Shown piece after piece: positions 6,446 to 13,422 of a stretch of 13,572 bases of DNA (the stretch's first letter is position 1; each line of letters begins with the position of its first letter). A program made the translations under genes and the position numbers. Under the pieces are notes generated by a model that saw only the letters and a program-made list of their open reading frames with translations, ran no database searches and had not been told where the DNA came from. The stretch is from Candidatus Omnitrophota bacterium. Lineage in GTDB: Bacteria > Omnitrophota > Gorgyraeia > Velamenicoccales > Velamenicoccaceae. The stretch is taken from assembly GCA_003451585.1 (NCBI GenBank), contig DMEU01000005.1, positions 31,664-45,235 of the forward strand. Direction: 5' to 3'.

Positions 6446-8269
6446 ATGAAAGATTTCAGGGCTGTTTCTTTGGCTTTCCTTCTGATCGCGGTAACATTTG
6501 CGGTTTTTTCCCCGTGCCTTCAAAATAGTTTCGTTAATTGGGACGATGATATATATGTAACACAGAATGTTTCGATCCGCGCCTTATCGTGGCAGCAGGC
6601 CAAAAAGATATTCACGTCTTTTTCCTCCGGTAATTACCAGCCCCTGACGATCTTATCCTACGCTATAGAGTACCGTTATTTTAAGCTATCCCCCTTGCCT
6701 TACCATGCGACCAATATTATCCTGCACATATTTAATTCTTTATTGGTGTTCTGGCTGTTTTGTCTGATATTAAAGAAAAGGGATGTTTCTTTTGCAGTAG
6801 CATTGCTGTTTGCCATCCACCCTATGCATGTTGAGTCGGTGGCTTGGGTCAGCGGCAGAAAAGACGTCCTCTATTCTTTGTTTTTTCTTGCGGCAATTAT
6901 ATCGTATTGTTATTTTAAAAAGAGGCCGGGAAAAACAGGATTCTATTATTTTTCCATTCTGCTCTTTTTATTTTCGCTTACTGCCAAGGCCATGGCCCTG
7001 ACGCTGCCTTTTGCATTGTTGCTTTTGGACTATTTTTCCCAGAGACGATTGAATAAGGCGGCTATAATTGAGAAGATACCGTTTTTCGTGTTTTCCGTGG
7101 TCTTTGGGGCTATCGCTGTCATCGCGCTGTATTCAGGCGGGGCGGCCAGGCAGGAACCGTCCTTGAATTTGTTGAAACAATTGGAGGTCGCCAGCCACGG
7201 GATCGTCTTTTATCTTGGTAAACTGATCTTTCCGATACGGCTTTCATGCATGTATCCTTACGCGGAAATGGGCAGGGGGCTGGTATTCTTGCTTGTTCTC
7301 CTGGCTTCTTTTGTTTCGATGTCCATCTTTGTGCCGGCCAGGCACAGGAAGACGGCCACCTTCGGCGCCGGATTTTTTTTGCTCACCTTATTGCCCGCCC
7401 TGCAATTTTTACCGGCAGGTGATATCGTCGTGGCAGACCGGTATACGTATATCCCGTACCTGGGAATATTCTTTATCTTGTCCGTAGGATATTTCCGGCT
7501 TTGCGCGAATGCCGCCAAACTTCCCGTTTTCATCCGGCGGCTACTTGCGATCGCCGCGTTTTGCGTAGTTGCCGCATATGGCGTATCGGCCTGGAGCCGC
7601 TGTCACGTGTGGAGAGATCCCGTCTCTTTGTGGACAGATGCCGTAAAAAAATATCCGAATGTATCCACCGCCCATTTTAATCTGGGGGCCCTGCATTTGG
7701 AAAGAGGGGATGACGAGAAGGCATTGGGCTATATACAAAGAGCCCTGGAACTGTCTTTCAGGTGGGATTGTTATTTATTGCTCGGGAATATTTTTTTAAA
7801 ACGCAATGATTATGGCCAGGCCCTTGCTTTTTACGGCAAGGCCGGCGCGTTGAGGCCGGAAGAAGCAAGGGTTTACAATAATATAGGCCTGGTCTATTAT
7901 AAAAAGGGAAGAGACTACTGGGGCAGGGCGGTAGATTCTTTTGATAAGGCCATACGTCTTGACCCTGGTTCCTACGCAACTTTTTATAATCTTGGGTTAG
8001 TATATGAGGAGATGGGGGATAGAGACGGGGCTTTGAGGAATTTCGATAAGGCATTTGAGCTGGGGCCGGGCTCCCTGGGCCCATTATTGCATACGGCTTA
8101 TCTTTATCTCGAAGGCGGGCATATCGGTAAGGCATTGGAGGCCTTCGAACGCATCGTAGAGATGCGTCCGTCGGATCCAGAGGTGTATTCTGCGATAGGC
8201 CGTGTTCTTTTCGGGCTCAACTATAGAGGTGAAGCCGAGGTATTTTTTGAAAAGGCCAAAGGCCTATAG
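6446..8269 (+). CDS. TMTC-like polytopic membrane protein with C-terminal TPR domain
   Basis: The 607-residue protein has about 11-12 hydrophobic segments between residues 7 and 385, followed by about six tetratricopeptide repeats (408-607). The first hydrophobic segment (7-24) is followed by SFVNWDDDIYVTQN. An acidic WDD motif in the first extracytoplasmic loop is typical of GT-C fold lipid-phosphosugar glycosyltransferases and of the TMTC/DUF1736 family. Other family features are YHATNIILHIFNSLL (86-100), FAIHPMHVESVAWVSGRKD (122-140) and VVADRYTYIPYLG (328-340). The TPRs show the usual pattern, for example YNLGLVYEEMGDRDGALRNF. The likely role is a glycosyltransferase using a polyprenyl-phosphate sugar donor to modify exported proteins, with the TPR domain binding the acceptor; this is inferred from the family, and sugar and target are unknown. 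It starts 21 bp after smr without a Shine-Dalgarno sequence, and a small secreted protein gene follows. Confidence 0.82.
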   Translation: MKDFRAVSLAFLLIAVTFAVFSPCLQNSFVNWDDDIYVTQNVSIRALSWQQAKKIFTSFSSGNYQPLTILSYAIEYRYFKLSPLPYHATNIILHIFNSLLVFWLFCLILKKRDVSFAVALLFAIHPMHVESVAWVSGRKDVLYSLFFLAAIISYCYFKKRPGKTGFYYFSILLFLFSLTAKAMALTLPFALLLLDYFSQRRLNKAAIIEKIPFFVFSVVFGAIAVIALYSGGAARQEPSLNLLKQLEVASHGIVFYLGKLIFPIRLSCMYPYAEMGRGLVFLLVLLASFVSMSIFVPARHRKTATFGAGFFLLTLLPALQFLPAGDIVVADRYTYIPYLGIFFILSVGYFRLCANAAKLPVFIRRLLAIAAFCVVAAYGVSAWSRCHVWRDPVSLWTDAVKKYPNVSTAHFNLGALHLERGDDEKALGYIQRALELSFRWDCYLLLGNIFLKRNDYGQALAFYGKAGALRPEEARVYNNIGLVYYKKGRDYWGRAVDSFDKAIRLDPGSYATFYNLGLVYEEMGDRDGALRNFDKAFELGPGSLGPLLHTAYLYLEGGHIGKALEAFERIVEMRPSDPEVYSAIGRVLFGLNYRGEAEVFFEKAKGL

Positions 8270-8293
8270 AGCGCGGAATGTGAGGTTAAAGTC

Positions 8294-8797
8294 ATGAACA
8301 GGATATTTATATTTATGTTTTTTTCAGCTTTTCTGTATTCTGAGATGGTTTCCGCCGAGATCGGCCAGAGCGCGAAAATGTTCCGTAGGAGCGAGTTGTC
8401 CAGGACCTTTGCGTTTTATATGGATGAGACGGTCGATGCCGGTGTTTATTCCACCACTCCGGGCCTGCAAAAGGTGCTTTATAAGAGCAGGGACGGCCGC
8501 TATACCATCGAATTCGTCACCGACAGCAAGGGCGAGAATATTTCCGCCCAGACATTGAGTTTTCCTTATGATGGGGACAAGGAGCTGGCAGCCAGGGATG
8601 AGTTATGCTCATTGGGATTTTTTAAAGAGGCCGTTGCCGGAAAGATCGAAGATAAGGTGTTCCGCAGGCTTTATGAAGATGCCTTGGCCAAGCAAGGCGC
8701 TAAGCAGGAGATCACAGCAGGCGGATTTATTATTTCGGCGGTCATCTATCGCCATGCCCTGTATAGAGAGTGGGATATTACCGTAAAAAAGAAGTGA
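8294..8797 (+). CDS. Small secreted protein of unknown function
   Basis: The 167-residue product starts with a signal peptide: basic MNR, a hydrophobic stretch to about residue 15, and probable cleavage after VSA (residue 21). The mature part is charged and mixed alpha/beta in appearance, with one cysteine (in DELCSLGFF) and the segment VLYKSRDGRYTIEFVTDSKG, which looks like consecutive beta strands. I recognise no family. The start is supported by GAGG (8282-8285), 8 bp from the ATG. It lies 24 bp after the TMTC-like gene and is probably co-transcribed, so it may be a substrate or partner of that protein; this is inference. Its stop codon lies 6 bp from the convergent ispH stop, with no visible terminator between. 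Confidence 0.75.
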   Translation: MNRIFIFMFFSAFLYSEMVSAEIGQSAKMFRRSELSRTFAFYMDETVDAGVYSTTPGLQKVLYKSRDGRYTIEFVTDSKGENISAQTLSFPYDGDKELAARDELCSLGFFKEAVAGKIEDKVFRRLYEDALAKQGAKQEITAGGFIISAVIYRHALYREWDITVKKK

Positions 8798-8803
8798 GAC
8801 AGG

Positions 8804-9643
8804 TTATCTGATCCCGGTTATGTATTCGATGACCCCTTGAGTCGTGGCATCCGGCGTAGAAGCCCCGGCTGTTATGCCCACGGTCTTTGCCCCCTTAAAC
8901 CAAGCCTTCTTTATATCGTTTTTAGACGTTACCCAGTAGCTTTGTTTGTTCAAAGACCGTGAGATCTCATAGAGCCTCTTGGTGTTGGCGCTTTCCCTGG
9001 AGCCTATGATTATCACGACGTTATTCTTGAGCGGCATTTTTTTCATCTCGTCCTGGCGCAGGCGTGTTGGTTTGCAGATGGTATTGAAAAATACCAGTTC
9101 TTTAACAAGGCGTTTTAGTATATCCACGATCTTTAGTACCTTGTCTAAGTTTTGCGTGGACTGGACTATTATACAACCCCTGTTTATCTTTTTTATCTTT
9201 TCCGCCGGGATATGTTTTATGTTGTCGATCACAATGGCCTTGGTGTCGAGCTGTCCGACTATGCCGCGCACTTCATCATGCAGCCTGTCCCCTATCACTA
9301 TGATCTTATAGCCTTTGCGCTCCATATCGCGGGCGGTCTTGTGTATCTCTTTGACCATAGGGCATGTAGCGTCTACGATCTCATAGCCGAGCTTTAGGGC
9401 CTTTTGTGGTATGGACGGCGGCGTGCCGTGAGCACGGATGAGGAGGATTTTGTTCTCACCGTTCTTAAGCCTTGTTATTTTGATGATTCCGGCACGGCGT
9501 ATTTGGCTTACGACCTCTTCATTGTGGACGATATCTCCGAGCATGTGCACGGTCTTGCCTTTTTCGGCTGTATGGAAAGCAAGCTGTATAGCCCTGCGCA
9601 CGCCGAAGCAGAAGCCCGCTGTTTTGGCCAGGTTTATTTTCAT
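8804..9643 (-). CDS. ispH: 4-hydroxy-3-methylbut-2-enyl diphosphate reductase (IspH/LytB)
   Basis: IspH performs the last step of the MEP pathway, reducing HMBPP to IPP and DMAPP with a [4Fe-4S] cluster. The 279-residue length is normal. The three cluster cysteines are present: Cys12 in GFCFGVRRA, Cys94 in DATCPMV and Cys190 in NTICKPTRLRQ. Substrate-site residues are visible as His40 (GDIVH), His72 (RAHGT), His122 and Glu124 (HDEVRG), Thr163 (QST), the SAN triad at 218-220 and the GASTP loop near 260-264. The SAN triad has Ala where many enzymes have Ser. The ATG at 9643 starts the conserved MKINLAKTAGFC and lacks a Shine-Dalgarno sequence; a -10 box lies 7 bp upstream. The gene is transcribed alone, divergent from the TPR gene at 9725 and convergent with the small secreted protein gene. 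Confidence 0.97.
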   Translation of the reverse strand: MKINLAKTAGFCFGVRRAIQLAFHTAEKGKTVHMLGDIVHNEEVVSQIRRAGIIKITRLKNGENKILLIRAHGTPPSIPQKALKLGYEIVDATCPMVKEIHKTARDMERKGYKIIVIGDRLHDEVRGIVGQLDTKAIVIDNIKHIPAEKIKKINRGCIIVQSTQNLDKVLKIVDILKRLVKELVFFNTICKPTRLRQDEMKKMPLKNNVVIIIGSRESANTKRLYEISRSLNKQSYWVTSKNDIKKAWFKGAKTVGITAGASTPDATTQGVIEYITGIR

Positions 9644-9650
9644 AGGTATT

Positions 9651-9678
9651 ATTTTACACTCAATAGTTTTCCGGGCAA
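9651..9678 (-). promoter_or_regulatory. ispH promoter, predicted to give a leaderless mRNA
   Basis: Read on the minus strand, TTGCCC (9678-9673) and TAAAAT (9656-9651) are separated by 16 bp. The -10 box ends 7 bp before the ATG at 9643, so the first transcribed base would be at or beside the A of the start codon. This agrees with the absence of a Shine-Dalgarno sequence. Confidence 0.55.
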
Positions 9679-9698
9679 TCGAATTTTCTTCAAAAATC

Positions 9699-9709
9699 GC
9701 GCCTGGCGC
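9699..9709. promoter_or_regulatory. GC-rich palindrome in the divergent promoter region
   Basis: GCGCC-T-GGCGC (9699-9709) is a perfect interrupted palindrome. It directly abuts the TATACA -10 box of the rightward TPR gene and lies 21 bp upstream of the ispH -35 box. The position suits an operator for one or both promoters, but no regulator is known. Confidence 0.35.
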
Positions 9710-9715
9710 TATACA
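9710..9715 (+). promoter_or_regulatory. -10-like box of the secreted TPR gene
   Basis: TATACA (9710-9715) lies 9 bp before ATG 9725, so transcription would begin at about the start codon. The best -35 is TTCAAA (9689-9694) at a short 15-bp spacing. There is no Shine-Dalgarno sequence before either ATG 9716 or ATG 9725. Predicted from the same arrangement seen at ispH on the other side. Confidence 0.4.
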
Positions 9716-9724
9716 ATGGTATAC

Positions 9725-10615
9725 ATGACTAGAAGATATATAAAGATATTTTTTGTTCTCTGTTTCTTAAGCTTTATGCCATTTTGTCATGCCATGGAGT
9801 GGAAGGGCCTTCATGAGGAGGCCGACAAGACAGATATAGGCTCGGCGCTTAAAAAGGCTGAGTCCGACCCTGGCTCTAAAGACGCTCTCTATATCCTGGC
9901 GCTGTCCTATTTGAATATACATAAAAATAAGCAAGCAGGGGATATTTTTGATAAGATCTTGTCGCTGGATCCGGATGCGTATGAAGCCGCGTGGGGTCGG
10001 GCCGAGGTACTCCGGCGTCAGCATAAGGCCAAAGAGAGCGAAGAGATAATTTCAGGCATACTGAAAGCGCATCCGCGCTTTGCGCCGGCGAATATCACTC
10101 TGGCGTCTATACGTTACACTCAGCTGGATTTTCGCGCGGCGGCAAGGTTTGCTTCCAGGGTTTTCGGCCTTACGCGGCAGGAGGTTGATGACGGCAGCCT
10201 TGTCCGCGCATACGTTATTTACGGCCTGGCCAAAGGGATGCTCGCTCACTATGGAGGGCCGTTGTCAAAAACTATAGATGGTTTGGCGTCCGCTCCGCCG
10301 TTAAAAAGGGCCGAAAAACTAAGGCCGGATGACGCGATCGTGCTTTTTGGCGTTGGAAGTTATTATCTTTTGGCGCCAGTTGTGGCCGGTAAAGACCTGG
10401 ATAAGGCTGAAAAATATCTAAAAGACGCCGTTGTATCCGACCCATTATTCGTTGACGCCTTTGTCCGTTTGGCCCAGGTGTATAAGGCCAAGGGTGACTC
10501 CGACAAATACCGGGAGTATATGGATAGGGCCCTGGCGGTCGATCCTGAGAGCGAGTTGGCGCTCGATATCGACAGCGGCGCGTGCCGTTTCGTATGCCCT
10601 GCCGGCCGGGATTGA
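9725..10615 (+). CDS. Secreted TPR-repeat protein
   Basis: From ATG 9725 the product has 296 residues. It has a signal peptide (MTRR, hydrophobic 7-20) with probable cleavage after FCHA (residue 23); the cysteine there is not in a good lipobox. The mature protein is alpha-helical with TPR-like units near 52-84, 86-117, 118-148 and 224-277. The last two helices, AEKYLKDAVVSDP and YREYMDRALAVDPES, are clear TPR ends. The middle (VIYGLAKGMLAHYGG; GSYYLLAPVVAGKDLDKAEKYL) recalls the TatT component of TRAP-like transport systems, but no transporter gene is near, so I leave it as a periplasmic TPR protein. The frame stays open back to 9404, but that part is antisense to ispH and is rejected. ATG 9716 is an alternative start. 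Two cysteines near the C terminus (about 287 and 291) may form a disulfide. Confidence 0.78.
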   Translation: MTRRYIKIFFVLCFLSFMPFCHAMEWKGLHEEADKTDIGSALKKAESDPGSKDALYILALSYLNIHKNKQAGDIFDKILSLDPDAYEAAWGRAEVLRRQHKAKESEEIISGILKAHPRFAPANITLASIRYTQLDFRAAARFASRVFGLTRQEVDDGSLVRAYVIYGLAKGMLAHYGGPLSKTIDGLASAPPLKRAEKLRPDDAIVLFGVGSYYLLAPVVAGKDLDKAEKYLKDAVVSDPLFVDAFVRLAQVYKAKGDSDKYREYMDRALAVDPESELALDIDSGACRFVCPAGRD

Positions 10616-10641
10616 AAAACGAAGGCGTTAAAATTTTGGAA

Positions 10642-10670
10642 TTGACGCGATGAGGGAAGTGAAGTAAGAT
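10642..10670 (+). promoter_or_regulatory. Promoter of the coiled-coil/TPR operon
   Basis: TTGACG (10642-10647) and TAAGAT (10665-10670) are separated by exactly 17 bp. The predicted start is near 10677, giving a leader of about 70 nt before the ATG at 10747. It lies in the 131-bp gap after the preceding TPR gene. Confidence 0.65.
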
Positions 10671-10699
10671 TATTGCAAGTTATGGATCAGGCCTGTTCT

Positions 10700-10723
10700 G
10701 CCCGCCAGAGGATCATAGCGGGC
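10700..10723 (+). promoter_or_regulatory. Leader hairpin before the coiled-coil gene
   Basis: GCCCGC (10700-10705) pairs with GCGGGC (10718-10723) around a 12-nt loop, within the predicted leader and 11 bp before an exceptionally strong Shine-Dalgarno stretch (GGGAGGGGAG, 10735-10744). A competing small stem TCTG/CAGA (10697-10700 with 10706-10709) shares bases with it. No U-tract follows, so it is not a terminator. Regulatory meaning is uncertain. Confidence 0.35.
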
Positions 10724-10746
10724 TAATTAAAATAGGGAGGGGAGTT

Positions 10747-11199
10747 ATGAAGGCGCAAAACATGGTTTTAGTACTCGTAGTTGTTATTATGCTTGCTTCG
10801 TTGGGAGGGACATATCTGCTTTTTTCGCAGCAAGGCGCCTTGAGCACCCAAAAGATCGATTCATTAAAAGTTGTTATAGATGATTTGAGCGTATCCCTAA
10901 AGAAGGTTGATTCCGGGTTGAAGGATATCGAAGCAAGGTCAAGTGGTTACGCGGACAGCATAAAAAGTTTGGAAGAGAAGATCTCCGCCGGTGATGCCGA
11001 CAGAAAAGACATCGCCGCAAAGGTCACTGATCTGATGAAGGCGGTAGGCGATATCAAGGGCGTTGCTAAAAGCGCTGCAGAAGTAAAACAGGCTGCAATG
11101 GAGATCCAAGAGCCTGCGCCGGAGCCGGCGGCAGAGCCCGCGCCTGTTACCACACAGTCCGAGACTGTTGACCTTGGCCAGATCCCTGTCCAGAAATAG
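10747..11199 (+). CDS. Membrane-anchored coiled-coil protein with Pro/Ala/Glu-rich tail
   Basis: The 150-residue protein has one N-terminal membrane segment (about 6-27, VLVLVVVIMLASLGGTYLLF) that probably serves as an uncleaved anchor, leaving the rest in the periplasm. Residues about 36-115 show heptad-like spacing of Leu/Ile/Val with charged positions, consistent with a coiled coil that would oligomerise. The tail (about 121-134) is an EPAPEPAAEPAP-type stretch, typical of an extended spacer crossing the periplasm or peptidoglycan, ending in VDLGQIPVQK. I recognise no family. The ribosome-binding site is the strongest in the window, suggesting high expression. It is followed after 16 bp by a secreted TPR gene, with which it probably forms an operon. 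Confidence 0.75.
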   Translation: MKAQNMVLVLVVVIMLASLGGTYLLFSQQGALSTQKIDSLKVVIDDLSVSLKKVDSGLKDIEARSSGYADSIKSLEEKISAGDADRKDIAAKVTDLMKAVGDIKGVAKSAAEVKQAAMEIQEPAPEPAAEPAPVTTQSETVDLGQIPVQK

Positions 11200-11215
11200 C
11201 AAATTCGGAGACACT

Positions 11216-11782
11216 ATGTGCAAAAAGCGTTTGTTCGTTTTTTGTTTTGCCGCGTCGTTGGCCTGTCTTCTCCTTGAGCTTGGAAGCCTTCCTTCGTTTG
11301 CCCAGACGCCTGCTGCAGATGAAAATTATCTGGATAGGATCGATAGGTCCATTATTCAAAAGTTGAAGGCCGAATCAGGTAAGGATGAAGCGCAGATCTA
11401 TCAGGAGCTGGGCCTTGTTTATTTTCAACAGGAGGATTTTGACCGTTCTTTCATGTATTTCAACAAGGCTGTTGCGTTAAATCCACGGGCTTGGTGGGCA
11501 TGGTATTATATGGGCCTGTTGAATATGAAGGAGCCCGAGAAATACTTTAAGAAGGCCATACAGGCAAATCCGAGTTTTGCGCCTCCTTATTACTGGCTTG
11601 CCCGTTATTACTGCAAGAAAAAAAATATACGGGAATCCCGCAAGTTTTTTGAAGACTACATCAAGATCGCTAAAAATGACCCCGAAGAAACTCCCCGTAT
11701 CCGTACCGCAGAGCGGTTTGTGGAGCTTTTGAAGAGCGGTGAGACAGACTACAGACAGATCCTGAAAAAGATCAATTTTTAG
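11216..11782 (+). CDS. Secreted TPR protein
   Basis: From ATG 11216 the product has 188 residues. That start is chosen because GGAG (11207-11210) precedes it by 5 bp and it begins a proper signal peptide (MCKKRLFVF, hydrophobic core to about residue 21, probable cleavage after SFA near residue 29). The frame is open back to 11168, but that would overlap the previous gene. Two to three TPR-like units follow: IYQELGLVYFQQEDFDRSFMYFNKAVALNP, WWAWYYMGLLNM..YFKKAIQANP, and PPYYWLARYYCKKKNIRESRKFFEDYI. The middle unit is shortened. The role is probably as a periplasmic protein-binding adaptor, perhaps working with the coiled-coil protein encoded just upstream. Its 3' end overlaps the convergent lipA 3' end by 11 bp. 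Confidence 0.78.
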   Translation: MCKKRLFVFCFAASLACLLLELGSLPSFAQTPAADENYLDRIDRSIIQKLKAESGKDEAQIYQELGLVYFQQEDFDRSFMYFNKAVALNPRAWWAWYYMGLLNMKEPEKYFKKAIQANPSFAPPYYWLARYYCKKKNIRESRKFFEDYIKIAKNDPEETPRIRTAERFVELLKSGETDYRQILKKINF

Positions 11783-12629
11783 GTTTTTCCAGGTATGAAG
11801 AGGCCGAGAAAGAACTCCGGATGTACGGGGCGGACTCTATGTGCTTAAATCCAATCTTTAAGCCTTCCGTCTTGTAGTGTTCAAATAATTCAGGCAGGAT
11901 ATATTCTACGACCTCGGTATGTTTTAAGCTCGGCCTCAAATATTGGCCGAGGGCTACAAAATCGCAATCTACGCAGCGTAAGTCTTCTAATACCCGCAGG
12001 ACTTCATCTTTTTTTTCTCCCAGCCCAAGCATCAGGGCTGATTTTGTGTTTATAAGCTTGTTCGATCTTTTGATGTATCGCAGTACAGACAGGGAGCGGG
12101 CGTAACTGGCTCCCGGGCGCAGACCGTAAAGCCTCGGCACGGTCTCTATGTTATGGCCGATTATGTCAGGCGCGCTTTTGGCTACAGCTTCCAGGGCGGC
12201 CGGGTCATTTTTGAAGTCAGGTATCAGAAGTTCTATTGTTACTTCGGGTTGGGAACGCCTTACCAATTCCACTGTCCGGGCAAAGATGCGCGCGCCGCCG
12301 TCAGGCAGGTCGTCGCGCGTGACGCTGGTGATGACGGCGTGTTTGAGGCCCATTCTTTTTATGGCTTCGGCTACCTTACCGGGCTCTTCCTCGTCTATCG
12401 GCTGCGGCCGGAGTTTTTCTACGTTGCAGAATGAGCACTTCCGCGTGCAGTATTTGCCCAGGATAAGGAACGTGGCGTGGGCCTTTTTGAAACACTCCGA
12501 GATGTTAGGGCATTTTGCCTCTTTGCAAACGGTATGGACGCCGATCTCTTTTAACAGGGCGCTTGTGTGCCGGTTCTTGTCGAAGTCTATTTTTTTATTG
12601 AGCCATGCCGGCCGGCGCGCAAGTCGCAT
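11772..12629 (-). CDS. lipA: Lipoyl synthase LipA
   Basis: LipA is a radical SAM enzyme that inserts two sulfur atoms into protein-bound octanoyl groups. The 285-residue protein carries the auxiliary-cluster motif CKEAKCPNISEC (CX4CX5C, Cys36-Cys47), the radical SAM motif CTRKCSFC (CX3CX2C), the GG-type SAM contact DDLPDGGA, the E..IPD segment ELLIPDF, and the C-terminal RSSFSAS, whose first serine ligates the auxiliary cluster. All key residues are present. The ATG at 12629 has GGAG 10 bp upstream and lies inside the 3' end of the lipM-like gene (35-bp overlap), so the two genes are co-transcribed and probably translationally coupled. The stop codon overlaps the convergent TPR gene. Confidence 0.97.
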   Translation of the reverse strand: MRLARRPAWLNKKIDFDKNRHTSALLKEIGVHTVCKEAKCPNISECFKKAHATFLILGKYCTRKCSFCNVEKLRPQPIDEEEPGKVAEAIKRMGLKHAVITSVTRDDLPDGGARIFARTVELVRRSQPEVTIELLIPDFKNDPAALEAVAKSAPDIIGHNIETVPRLYGLRPGASYARSLSVLRYIKRSNKLINTKSALMLGLGEKKDEVLRVLEDLRCVDCDFVALGQYLRPSLKHTEVVEYILPELFEHYKTEGLKIGFKHIESAPYIRSSFSASSYLEKPKN

Positions 12630-13422
12630 GAAGGTTCCACTCCGTAATTGAATATTTGCTGGTCTTTAATCTTTCCGCCAGGTCCATTTCTTCGTTCGTC
12701 AACCCGCCCTCTTTTAATGTAACATTGAATTTCAAAGAGAAGGCCTTGATAAGGGCATCGGATAATTTATCAAAGTCTATTTTTTCTTTCGCGGCCTCAT
12801 CTATGCACGTATTATCAAGGTTTTTAAGTATCCCCCGGTCTTTAAGGAGCCTGCCGGCTTTTTCGGCGTCAAAGGAAAGCGGGATCGAGCCGTGCTGTAA
12901 GATCATGTTGTGTCTTCTTTTCTGCGCGTTGCCTCCCAACTTCTTGCCGCAGACCAGGATATCGTATTCTTCGTTCCTTGCAAAACAAAACCCGGCAATA
13001 GAGTGGTTTGCAGCCGGTTTTTTGTCTGTGTCTTTTGCGAAAACTGCAGGCGCGCCCAGGTTTTGATATGCTAAAAGCAGGAAAGAGGTAATGGTTTCAA
13101 AGGACCTTTTAACGCCAAGCCTCTGGCCTATATCAGATTGGGCTAAAACGAGGCTGTAGGTGAGTTCAGCGTCGTGAAAGATGATGCCGCCTCCGGTTGG
13201 ACGGCGTACTATATCAATGCCTTCCCTGCGGCAGGCGTCTATATCCAGCAGGCCTTGCGCGTCTTGAGAGTAGCCTAAGGATATGGCCGCGGGCTTCCAG
13301 CCGTAAAGCCGGAGGGTGGGCAGACAGGAGCCTTCTCGGCAGCTTAGGAATATGGCTTCATCTATCGCCATATTCCTCGCAGCATCACAAAAACCGGATT
13401 GTATCAGTCTAGCCGATATCAT
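12595..13422 (-). CDS. lipM: Octanoyltransferase, LipM type (lipoate-protein ligase A fold)
   Basis: The 275-residue protein belongs to the biotin/lipoate ligase A fold family. It has RRPTGGGIIFHDAELTYS (73-90), the lipoyl-binding glycine loop; Cys146 in GFCF; YDILVCGKKLGGNAQKRR (153-170), with the conserved lysine; and ILQHGSIPL (174-182). Cys146 is placed exactly where LipM has its catalytic cysteine (CF, five residues, then Tyr) and the length fits LipM rather than the longer E. coli LplA. I therefore prefer octanoyl-ACP:protein octanoyltransferase over ATP-dependent lipoate ligase. The immediate overlap with lipA supports de novo lipoate synthesis. The ATG at 13422 has no Shine-Dalgarno sequence but has a TAAAAA box 7 bp upstream. 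LipM proteins usually act on GcvH and may need LipL for other acceptors; no lipL is in the window. Confidence 0.85.
   Translation of the reverse strand: MISARLIQSGFCDAARNMAIDEAIFLSCREGSCLPTLRLYGWKPAAISLGYSQDAQGLLDIDACRREGIDIVRRPTGGGIIFHDAELTYSLVLAQSDIGQRLGVKRSFETITSFLLLAYQNLGAPAVFAKDTDKKPAANHSIAGFCFARNEEYDILVCGKKLGGNAQKRRHNMILQHGSIPLSFDAEKAGRLLKDRGILKNLDNTCIDEAAKEKIDFDKLSDALIKAFSLKFNVTLKEGGLTNEEMDLAERLKTSKYSITEWNLHATCAPAGMAQ

Noticed and set aside
7758..8135. 125-residue open frame antisense to the TPR region of the membrane protein.
   Set aside because: It is a composition effect opposite clear TPR coding, with no start signals.
9404..9715. Long N-terminal extension of the secreted TPR protein reading frame (about 104 residues).
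   Set aside because: It is entirely antisense to the conserved 5' half of ispH, has no ribosome-binding site, and would bury a good signal peptide in the middle of the protein.
11168..11215. Upstream start for the second secreted TPR protein.
   Set aside because: It would overlap the coiled-coil gene and hide the signal peptide. ATG 11216 has GGAG at proper spacing.
12148..12651. 167-residue open frame antisense to lipA.
   Set aside because: It lies opposite the conserved radical SAM region of lipA and shows no family features.
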